DNA of 64,000 nt, taken from positions 7,998,001 to 8,062,000 of the forward strand of contig NC_053181.1 in NCBI RefSeq assembly GCF_905163445.1, given 5' to 3'. Position numbers and translations under genes: made by a program. The notes under the pieces are model-generated. The model saw only the letters and a list, made by a program, of their open reading frames with translations, did no database searches and was not told where the DNA came from. The DNA comes from Pararge aegeria (Eukaryota > Arthropoda > Insecta > Lepidoptera > Nymphalidae). Below are positions 62,001 to 64,000 of the stretch, piece after piece. Within the stretch, counting starts at the first letter, position 1. Each line of letters opens with the position of its first letter.

Positions 62001-62647
62001 GCTATATGTTTTAGTTATTTATATATACTTATTTTAAACCAACATCCTACGTGTGCCAAACTGTTTTTCAATCAACTTATAACCAATCTATTACCAGCCC
62101 ATGGTCTCCTTTAAGAATGAGAGGGACTTATGCCGAAGTCCACAAGTGCGGATTGATAGACTTCACACGCCTTTGATAATAATCATCGAAAAAATCTCAG
62201 TCATGCAGGTTTCCTCACGACGGTAAAGAAGTGATATTCAACTGTTAACATGATAAAACTCAGAAAATTTAAGAGTTCCATCTAACGTTATAACTTGAAA
62301 ATTTAGATTTTCAAAGTTCATGTGAAATGGGGTGTATTTTTCGTAGGGCGTTCTACCTGGTTGTCTAATATTTCCATAATAGCCGCTGGGACCAATTCCA
62401 ATAAAGTTATATAGGTGCATTGATTAAGTAATCCGTAGAGGTAAAAATATAGCATATTCGATTTAGTTTGGGACACGTAGGTAGTTTACGCTTCGAGGGG
62501 TAAAATGTAACATCGGAATCTTACTGCAGGTGCTGGGTTCTTCATCGGATCCGTCGGAACAGTCCTTTTCGTTGTCGCAACGCCATAATGTCGGTATACA
62601 GCGGCCGGTTTTGCATCGAAATTCAGACGATGTGCACGTGCGACTCT
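22799..62647 (-). CDS. LpR: Lipophorin receptor (LDLR/VLDLR family), fourteen exons, 5' end off the window
   Basis: Fourteen exons on the - strand give 867 codons of a single-pass endocytic receptor, which in insects takes up lipophorin at fat body, ovary and other tissues. Order of domains: eight LDLa ligand-binding repeats (exons at 62.5, 59.1, 58.0, 53.9, 52.0 and 50.8 kb), EGF-A at the end of the 50.8-kb exon, calcium-binding EGF-B (DIDECLDPGACSQIC), a YWTD propeller with FWSD, YWTD, YWTD, YWVD and YWTD motifs, a third EGF, a short linker, a membrane helix (VVAGIVVAVISGIIILGAL) and a tail with FDNPVYRKTTENQFALEQN and YPSTVGEE. Eight LDLa repeats plus this tail match LpR/VLDLR rather than the vitellogenin receptor, which has two LDLa clusters, or LRP1 and megalin, which are far larger. 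All exon phases agree. The signal-peptide exon is not in the window. Which LpR paralogue this is cannot be told. Confidence 0.93.
23187..23230. repeat. (TA)n microsatellite within an inverted repeat
   Basis: Arms CTTCATTATTT and AAATAATGAAG enclose a (TA) run in the LpR intron next to the terminal exon. Confidence 0.85.
23231..25544. other. LpR intron, no gene seen
   Basis: AT-rich intron between the terminal and membrane exons. No further exon seen. Confidence 0.45.
25545..25675 (+). mobile_element. RTE-type LINE 3' scrap
   Basis: GACATCAAGCGAGCCGCTAG and TATGTCCAGCAGTTGACATC parallel the DIKRxAGxxW...VQQWTSIG end of RTE ORFs and the relic at 4545-5210. Confidence 0.6.
25790..25908 (-). 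CDS. LpR: LpR exon: membrane helix
   Basis: 119 bases, phase 1 in and 0 out (TATTACAG; CTG|GTAAGT). It encodes VPETTNKAGSGISSSGRDAS and then the hydrophobic VVAGIVVAVISGIIILGAL. Upstream the linker A plus AC gives Asn; the unrecognised exon's G plus AC would give Asp. Confidence 0.88.
25909..28064. other. LpR intron, no further exon seen
   Basis: AT-rich, no recognised repeats. If the exon at 28065-28383 belonged to a separate gene, its next exon would be expected here or beyond; I found none. Confidence 0.4.
28065..28383 (-). CDS. Unrecognised coding-like exon within the LpR locus
   Basis: A - strand segment of 106 codons plus one base between a possible acceptor ATATGCAG and donor G|GTAATG. 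It reads KLQREGLSLLFKLGRAIAAS at the start and SRVYLPEVLRNFNTK at the end. An in-frame ATG overlaps the acceptor at 28389-28387, so it could instead be a first coding exon. The segment is GC-richer than its surroundings and uses ordinary codons with a charged, soluble-looking composition; there is no signal peptide, membrane segment or cysteine pattern. I do not recognise the family. Its exit phase (1) fits the LpR membrane exon at 25908. Its entry phase (0) does not fit the linker exon's main donor but fits that exon's second donor. It may be an alternative LpR exon, an alternative first exon, or part of an unrelated nested gene. Confidence 0.55.
28869..28952 (-). CDS. LpR: LpR exon: short juxtamembrane linker
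   Basis: 84 bases, phase 1-1 (TCTACAG; A|GTGAGT). It encodes NTVNPEVEVHKPANDSKK then SIVIEEKPKP. It occupies the place of the O-linked sugar domain but is short, charged and poor in Ser/Thr. A second donor (TTTT|GTGAGC, exon end 28858) would leave phase 0. The exon was chosen by phase and position rather than by a recognised domain. Confidence 0.65.
29085..29260. promoter_or_regulatory. GC-rich islet in the large LpR intron, possible internal promoter
   Basis: Strikingly GC-rich and CpG-containing for this window (CCAACCGCGCGCCATTCAAG, GTTCCCCGTTCCCCCGACC, GTGCGCGATCCGGCG), 0.1-0.3 kb upstream of the linker exon on the - strand. It contains no recognised exon or repeat. A promoter role is inferred from composition and place only. 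Confidence 0.3.
29680..29775. promoter_or_regulatory. GC-rich segment with a palindromic CRE
   Basis: A perfect TGACGTCA at 29759-29766 lies in GTGACGTCACGTCACC. The sequences AAAGGTGGCGTGAT and GTCACGTCACCTTT form a near-perfect inverted repeat. A GC-rich stretch with GATGCGTGCGCGGAGCCGG precedes it. Confidence 0.35.
29776..31020. other. LpR intron, no gene seen
   Basis: AT-rich, no exon recognised. Confidence 0.4.
31026..31440 (-). pseudogene. 5'-truncated non-LTR retrotransposon (ORF2 end and 3' UTR)
   Basis: 31436-31191 is an open C-terminal piece of a LINE ORF2 with LPLPKFKQYIKTHLINRGYY and TIDEFLNDKAAWKQA. After the stop comes the known lepidopteran 3' UTR (GAGTTTCTTGCCGGCTCTTC, CCGGTGGTAGAGTCACTAC) and a GAATTTTGAAT-type tail at 31026-31050. 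The open frame and close match to familiar copies suggest fairly recent insertion. Antisense to the window, sense to LpR transcription. Confidence 0.85.
32460..32700 (+). mobile_element. SINE, CACTTGCTTTAACGGTGAAG family
   Basis: CACTTGCTTTAAAGATGAAG, CATGCCTGAGAGTTCTCCGT, CCGCACTTGGCCAGCGTGG and CCCTTCCCGTTTTGAGAGG in order; ends GATAAAGATAATGATACTG. A TAACCTAACC insertion interrupts the usual AACCTGCATG. Confidence 0.8.
32701..34285. other. LpR intron, no gene seen
   Basis: Overlapping open frames on both strands at 33369-33678 show no coding character. A GC-rich patch (CCGTGCGCGCGCGTTCCATG) sits near 34160. Confidence 0.4.
34290..34565 (+). pseudogene. LINE ORF end with a zinc knuckle, decayed
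   Basis: The frame reads HPLQDTDLCRLCKEAAETLL then HLICSCP before an in-frame TGA: the Cx2C...HxxxC knuckle found at the C-terminus of several insect LINE reverse transcriptases. RKVLLFLAATNACWEI-like sequence follows in another frame, so at least one frameshift separates them. Confidence 0.7.
34822..34922 (+). mobile_element. Retrotransposon 3' end with (AAAT)n tail
   Basis: GGTTGCTCTTCAAGCGATAAGG, GCCGCCTTTTGTATTC, a T-rich stretch, AATAAAGC and (AAAT)n. It follows the LINE relic at 34290 on the same strand and may be its 3' end. Confidence 0.7.
34923..38736. other. LpR intron, no gene seen
   Basis: AT-rich. A reversed SINE scrap (GCGGATTGGTAGACTTCACA) lies at 35870-35962. Open frames at 36799-37029 and 37572-37781 (-) lack support. 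Confidence 0.4.
38737..38820. repeat. 42-bp tandem duplication
   Basis: Two adjacent 42-base units beginning CACCGCTGTATACCGCTTAG and ending TTTTAATCGC; one T/C difference. Confidence 0.95.
39453..39690 (+). mobile_element. tRNA-headed SINE, best copy of its family
   Basis: It has an A-box-like TGGCGCAGTGATGAG (39456-39470) and a B-box-like GGTTCCATTCC (39500-39510), the pol III promoter pair of tRNA-derived SINEs. The body follows: GATCTGGTCTGGCGGGAGGC, GTGGCTAGTTACCACG and GTTCCGGTACGATGCCGCG. Confidence 0.85.
39950..40095 (+). repeat. Dispersed repeat with AAGGTTCCGTACC core
   Basis: GTGCAAGTTGGACTTGCAC, AAGGTTCCGTACCAAGG and GGACAGACAGCCGACGACG recall a widespread insect repeat with GGGTTCCGTACC and GACGGACAGACGGAC. 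A (GAC)n run ends it. Confidence 0.55.
40770..40932 (-). repeat. Dispersed TAATATTATAAATGCGAAAG-family repeat, reversed
   Basis: CCGGGATACAAATTAGCCTA, GCCTATGCTACTCTTCC and ACACTTTCGCATTTATATAA are the reverse of the pattern seen at 53675-53860. Confidence 0.6.
42080..42420. other. Unexplained segment open in several frames
   Basis: Frames at 42199-42420 (+), 42413-42114 (-) and 42336-42082 (-) are open together over a sequence somewhat GC-richer than the intron around it. No domain is recognised and the frames cannot all be real. It may be a decayed element. Confidence 0.3.
42585..42775 (-). repeat. Dispersed TAATATTATAAATGCGAAAG-family repeat, reversed
   Basis: CTAGCTGTTGCCCGCGGCTC, CAAATTGGTTCAGAAGCTTT, GCGTGAAAGAGTAACAAAC and CTTTCGCTTTTATAATATCA form a near-complete reversed copy. 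Confidence 0.65.
42776..44592. other. LpR intron, no gene seen
   Basis: AT-rich; a short perfect inverted repeat TTAAAGATAATTAGAT / ATCTAATTATCTTT lies at about 43370-43403. Confidence 0.4.
44593..44791 (-). CDS. LpR: LpR exon: last propeller strand and third EGF
   Basis: 199 bases, phase 0 in and 1 out (AAACAG; A|GTGAGT). It encodes LQNPMVIHVYHPYRQP then the EGF cysteines NHCAAVNGHCSHLCLPAP...SCSCPNGLRLLPDNQMCVED. Confidence 0.92.
45059..45176. mobile_element. hAT-type MITE, copy 2, exact 8-bp target duplication
   Basis: ACTACGCG at 45051-45058 and 45177-45184 flanks an element ending GTGCACGCCACTG. The outer part of its left end is lost. Interior TGCACAAAAGCACTGACTAC matches copy 1. Confidence 0.85.
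45840..45990 (-). mobile_element. SINE fragment, reversed
   Basis: TTCCTCACGATGTTTTCCTT and GCATTCGGG are the reverse of the CACTTGCTTTAACGGTGAAG body. Confidence 0.6.
46065..46600 (+). mobile_element. SINE split by a hAT MITE
   Basis: The head with B-box-like GAGTTCGAGCCCTGG (46119-46133) is separated from the body by the MITE at 46137-46344. The body contains CTTGCTTTAAACGGTGAAGG, CTGCATGCCTGAGAGTTG and CCTTCTCACTCTGAGAGG. Apart from the insertion the element looks complete. Confidence 0.8.
46137..46344. mobile_element. hAT-type MITE, copy 3, nested in a SINE
   Basis: 44-base terminal inverted repeats starting CAGTGGCGTGCATAGAGGGT with one mismatch. Flanking 8-mers CTGGTACG (46129-46136) and CCGGTACG (46345-46352) match at seven of eight. 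Confidence 0.9.
46793..47002 (-). CDS. LpR: LpR exon: propeller blades
   Basis: 210 bases, phase 0-0 (ATAACAG; ACG|GTAATT). It completes YWVD at its junction and encodes LNTISSCNYDGTGRRVVLYS and FEDSVYWTDWDKTAVYRANK. Confidence 0.92.
47150..47262 (-). repeat. Dispersed repeat, TGCCTGTAATTACAC family, reversed copy
   Basis: GGAAGTACTACCGCCATGCT, CAAGCAGCATTGCTGTGTTC and GAAGGGCGTAGGTACAGT are the reverse of the 51085 copy. Confidence 0.6.
47643..47787 (-). CDS. LpR: LpR exon: propeller blade
   Basis: 145 bases, phase 2 in and 0 out (CTTACAG; TGG|GTGAGA). It encodes WMYWTDWGQVPKIERAGMDG and WPNGLTLDLVRKRVYW. Confidence 0.92.
48147..48365 (-). CDS. LpR: LpR exon: propeller blades
   Basis: 219 bases, phase 2 in and 2 out (TTCGCAG; GG|GTAAAT). 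It reads SDGLAVDWVYNHLYWTDTGK and ends EEPRAIALNPLDG, typical YWTD blade and inter-blade sequence. It lacks a long open frame of its own. Confidence 0.9.
48635..48775 (+). mobile_element. SINE fragment in an LpR intron
   Basis: TATCACTTGCTTTAACGTGC, ATGTCTGAGAGTTCC, TTGGCCAGCAGCGTAG and GATAATTGTGATGATGATGA. Confidence 0.65.
49397..49697 (-). CDS. LpR: LpR exon: EGF-B and start of the YWTD propeller
   Basis: 301 bases, phase 1 in and phase 2 out (TTTTCAG; AA|GTAAGT). Calcium-binding EGF (DIDECLDPGACSQICINEKG) is followed by the first propeller strands, LLFARRFDIRKISLD and TGMIFWSDVIEEKIYK. Confidence 0.93.
49698..50759. other. LpR intron, nothing recognised
   Basis: AT-rich intron between the EGF-A and EGF-B exons; no exon or repeat stands out. 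Confidence 0.4.
50760..51011 (-). CDS. LpR: LpR exon: LDLa repeat 8 and EGF-A
   Basis: 252 bases, phase 1-1 (ATTTCAG; G|GTAAAT). The LDLa part is CDKRTEFDCGGGMCIPLSK then CDKHPDCPNFEDEPPNRC; its calcium loop departs from DxSDE. The EGF is NECAKSNGGCTQRC then CDCEKGYKLTDNRTC. Confidence 0.93.
51085..51300 (+). repeat. Dispersed repeat, TGCCTGTAATTACAC family
   Basis: CAGGGTATGCAAGGAATAC, GTGCCTGTAATTACACCGGC, TGCTTGGTAGCAGAAATAAA and CACGGCGGTAGTACTTAAC. Confidence 0.65.
51340..51586. mobile_element. MITE with perfect 44-bp terminal inverted repeats
   Basis: 51340-51383 and 51543-51586 are exact reverse complements (TTATCAAAATTAAGCTTAAT at the outer end, CGCGAAAAGCAGG inside). The interior holds GCTCCGGTTTCGGAGCGAAA and AAGATCTGTTTGGTGTGGGG. 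Confidence 0.9.
51642..51683. repeat. Perfect 19-bp hairpin
   Basis: AATGTACCTATGC and GCATAGGTACATT within 19-base arms separated by TAGT. Confidence 0.95.
51958..52225 (-). CDS. LpR: LpR exon: LDLa repeats 6 and 7
   Basis: 268 bases, phase 0 in and phase 1 out (ATTTCAG; A|GTAAGT). It opens with KCASPPKVISPC, then repeat 6 (CVHRAWVCDGDRDCPDGGDE) and repeat 7 (CIPGAFYCNGEKECPDGSDE). GGDE replaces the usual GSDE in repeat 6, a conservative change. Confidence 0.93.
52226..53674. other. LpR intron, nothing recognised
   Basis: AT-rich. TTTTGAGTTGTTATAAGTA-type direct repeats occur at about 52770-52860. Confidence 0.4.
53675..53862 (+). repeat. Dispersed TAATATTATAAATGCGAAAG-family repeat
   Basis: CTTACTAATATTATAAATGC, CGAAAGTGTGTGTGCTAG, GATTTTTGGCATAGAGATAG and GCATAGGCTACTTTTTATCG. 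Confidence 0.7.
53895..54121 (-). CDS. LpR: LpR exon: LDLa repeats 4 and 5
   Basis: 227 bases, phase 1 in and phase 0 out (TAATTAG; TTG|GTGAGA). Repeat 4 is TCRSDEFTCGNSKCIQQRWV...CGDGSDEVKC. Repeat 5 is TCQPHSHFTCADGHCVTARW...CPDGSDEL, whose last cysteine is encoded by the next exon. Confidence 0.92.
54122..57860. other. LpR intron
   Basis: AT-rich; contains the short inverted repeat at 55267-55321 and a diverged hAT-MITE-like patch near 54887-54990. No exon seen. Confidence 0.4.
55267..55321. repeat. Inverted repeat AGAGCGCCATCTA
   Basis: 13-base perfect arms AGAGCGCCATCTA (55267-55279) and TAGATGGCGCTCT (55309-55321), 29-base loop. Likely a very short fold-back element. Confidence 0.8.
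58006..58128 (-). CDS. LpR: LpR exon: LDLa repeat 3
   Basis: Phase 1-1 exon of 123 bases, TCTACAG acceptor and A|GTAAGG donor. It encodes VEACGPEEFTCRGKRGECVP and CDDNVDCSDGSDEKAC. Confidence 0.92.
58129..59095. other. LpR intron, nothing recognised
   Basis: No additional LDLa module found on the - strand. Confidence 0.45.
59096..59215 (-). CDS. LpR: LpR exon: LDLa repeat 2
   Basis: Phase 1-1 exon of 120 bases, TGCGTAG acceptor and G|GTAAGA donor. It reads RTCPEHSFVCADGQCIPGSW then CDGTPDCTDGSDEHDC, a canonical LDLa module. It is too short for a simple ORF scan. Confidence 0.9.
60257..60680 (+). repeat. Dispersed TAATATTATAAATGCGAAAG-family repeat, longest copy
   Basis: CCCTACTAATATTATAAATG, TTTCACGCAAAAACTGAAG, GGATACTTTTTATCCCGAC and AGACGAAGTCGCGGGCAATAGCTAG-type end (GTCGCGGGCAATAGCTAG). 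The whole unit, about 0.42 kb, appears present. Confidence 0.75.
60765..60995 (+). repeat. Dispersed repeat, TGCCTGTAATTACAC family
   Basis: GATGGCCTACCTGATGCTTA, GCACGCCCTACAAAGCCACC, CAACTTAAGGCGTAGGTG and GGCGGTAGTTCTTTCCCGGA. Confidence 0.7.
60996..62090. other. LpR intron, nothing recognised
   Basis: AT-rich; no exon seen. Confidence 0.4.
62093..62245 (-). mobile_element. SINE fragment, reversed
   Basis: GTGCGGATTGATAGACTTCA, CACACGCCTTTG and TGCAGGTTTCCTCACGACGG are the reverse of the CACTTGCTTTAACGGTGAAG family body. Confidence 0.7.
62525..62647 (-). CDS. LpR: LpR exon: LDLa repeat 1
   Basis: Phase 1-1 cassette of 123 bases between TTTGCAG and A|GTAAGA. It encodes one complete LDLa module with six cysteines, RCKTGRCIPTLWRCDNEKDC and the calcium loop CSDGSDE. 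It is called repeat 1 because eight modules in all are present; an additional upstream module outside the window is possible. Confidence 0.9.
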
Positions 62648-62869
62648 CTGCAAATAAAATAAAATGCAATATTTAAATTTATTCAAGGAAGTATAATATT
62701 ACTAAATTCATTCGCGTTTGTGCCGTTAAATAAAAATCTCGAGGGGGCTGTTCGTTTTCCCGGGTCAGTAGTCTGTGACCTTTATCAAACTCCAAGATGC
62801 AAGGTATCTCCATACAAATTTCGACAAGAGCGATTTTGGCTGTTAATCCGTGCATACCTAACACACTGG

Positions 62870-63185
62870 TTATTTTTAAATCCCGCAGGAACGCTTCCTG
62901 GGCGCTTTTCCGGTAAAAAAGAATTGTATATCCATTTGCAGGGTTATAAAAGGCCTCCGCTTCTTTATCGTCTGGAACGCGGCGCCAATCAGTCGACCAC
63001 GCGTGGACGTCTAATCGGTCGATATAAACCCATCCGTTGCTACGCGACATCTTACCGGAGAGCTTAAACCCATAGTAGCACGTCAAAATAAATTCTCAAA
63101 TTTCCCCTGCCGGGATCAAAGCCTGGATCTCCCACTTAAATTCACATCGGCCACCGCCGCGCCAGGCAAAAGGTCGTCCAAAGGT
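62870..63185 (-). mobile_element. tRNA-headed SINE, GGCGCAGTGATGA-related
   Basis: On the - strand: TTGCCTGGCGCGGCGGTGGC (A-box region), AGGCTTTGATCCCGGCAGGG (B-box region), CTCTCCGGTAAGATGTCGCG, and the GGAACGCTTCCTGCGGGATT end also seen (as GAAACGCTTCCGGGGATT) at 10850. Confidence 0.75.
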
Positions 63186-63339
63186 GTACTACCAGTAGGC
63201 AACTCTTGGTCAACTTATCGTAGAGAGCAGCTTACTTTTTGCTGTTCGTCATAAAGCTTATTTTTGCATGCTCAAATTTAGTATCGAGTAGATAGATATC
63301 GATGTGCAAAAATATTTATACTACTAATTTAATATGTAA

Positions 63340-63540
63340 TCTGTGATAGTTAGCGGCACGCACCGCTTCGCAGTTATGTGCGTTTTAGCAAATATCACTT
63401 GAAACATCGTGTGGCAACTTGAGTGCCTGAAAGTTCTTTATAATATTTCCAAAGGCGTGGGAATTCTATTCACTTTGCCTTGGTGGTGGACTAGGGCCTA
63501 GATCCTTATTATTCTGAGAAGTGATCCACGCCAATTTTTA
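63340..63540 (+). mobile_element. SINE, diverged copy
   Basis: CGGCACGCACCGCTTCGC, AATATCACTTGAAACATCGT, TGAGTGCCTGAAAGTTC and TATTCTGAGAAGTGATCC. Confidence 0.6.
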
Positions 63541-63773
63541 TTTGGAACAGTTACAATGGCACTCAAAAAATTAGCAAGGGTGGCACTGCAATAGTAAAAA
63601 CTGTGCTGCATGTACCACCGCCCACCTCCGAGTTATGGTACACTAATTATACAAATGTTCCACTAGATTTAGTGTATTTTATATATTTGAGTTGTTTTGT
63701 TGTGTGTGCGTTTGTTCGTTTGTGTGTGTGTTTATATTAAAGATACGTAATACAGGATGGCTAGGGAGTAGGG

Positions 63774-63828
63774 ATGTTATATAATAGTGATCTGGTCAGG
63801 TCTTGACCAGATCACTATTATATAACAT
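63774..63828. repeat. Perfect 25-bp hairpin, 5-base loop
   Basis: 63774-63798 and 63804-63828 are exact reverse complements (ATGTTATATAATAGTGATCT at the outer side), loop GGTCT. No SINE or MITE pattern surrounds it. Confidence 0.95.
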
Positions 63829-64000
63829 TATTATATTTTATAGAAATAAACAAGAATAATATCGCATTTACAATTTAAAAATTGATAGAATTATTATTAC
63901 TTTTTGACTTCTCGTGTTTCTCCTTTACTTAGATATAAATATCTTACGATTCAGGTGTGAACGTTCTGTGAGCGGGAAATTCTCGCAAGAATAATAATAT

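Noticed and set aside
22799..62647. Vitellogenin receptor or LRP1/megalin as the identity
   Set aside because: Only one cluster of eight LDLa repeats and one propeller, with an LpR-type FDNPVY/YPSTVGEE tail. The other receptors have several clusters and propellers.
62679..63086. 135-codon open frame, candidate LpR signal-peptide exon
   Set aside because: It lies within a SINE-type repeat (matches the 10850 copy). No signal peptide is seen, so the first LpR exon is outside the window.

Overview
This is a stretch of nuclear DNA from an insect, almost certainly a butterfly or moth. It is AT-rich, the genes are broken into short exons with GT/AG introns, and the spaces between are packed with repeat types I know from Lepidoptera: tRNA-headed SINEs, 3' ends of non-LTR retrotransposons, hAT-type MITEs and other fold-back elements. 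I see no bacterial operons, CRISPR array, rRNA gene or intact tRNA gene.

Two genes can be reconstructed. On the + strand, 12257-17313 encodes queuine tRNA-ribosyltransferase accessory subunit 2 (QTRT2) in seven exons whose phases all agree. The product is 422 residues and ends with the CxCx2C...H zinc motif of the family. On the - strand, 62647-22799 carries fourteen exons of an LDL-receptor family gene: eight LDLa repeats, an EGF pair, a six-bladed YWTD propeller, a third EGF, a short juxtamembrane linker, one membrane helix and a cytoplasmic tail with the FDNPVY endocytosis signal. This is the layout of the insect lipophorin receptor (LpR, the VLDLR orthologue). The signal-peptide exon lies beyond the right edge. 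The two genes converge tail to tail; 17.3-22.8 kb holds their 3' flanks.

Layout: 1-12 kb is intergenic and repeat-rich; 12.2-17.5 kb QTRT2; 17.5-20 kb intergenic; about 20-22.8 kb probable LpR 3' UTR; 22.8-29 kb LpR tail, membrane exon, an unexplained same-strand exon and the linker exon; 29-44.6 kb one 15.6-kb LpR intron holding a GC-rich islet with a palindromic CRE and many retroelement relics; 44.6-62.65 kb the LpR extracellular exons; 62.7-64 kb an upstream LpR intron.

The most interesting object is an unrecognised, clearly coding-like - strand segment (28383-28065) inside the intron between the LpR linker exon and the membrane exon. Its splice phases allow it to be inserted in frame just outside the membrane, if a second donor of the linker exon is used, or to begin a short protein with the LpR membrane helix and tail. 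A GC-rich islet about 0.7-1.4 kb upstream of it could be an internal promoter. The other notable observations concern repeats: long near-perfect hairpins, MITEs with readable target-site duplications, one nested in a SINE, and four copies of one retrotransposon 3' end, each with a different microsatellite tail.
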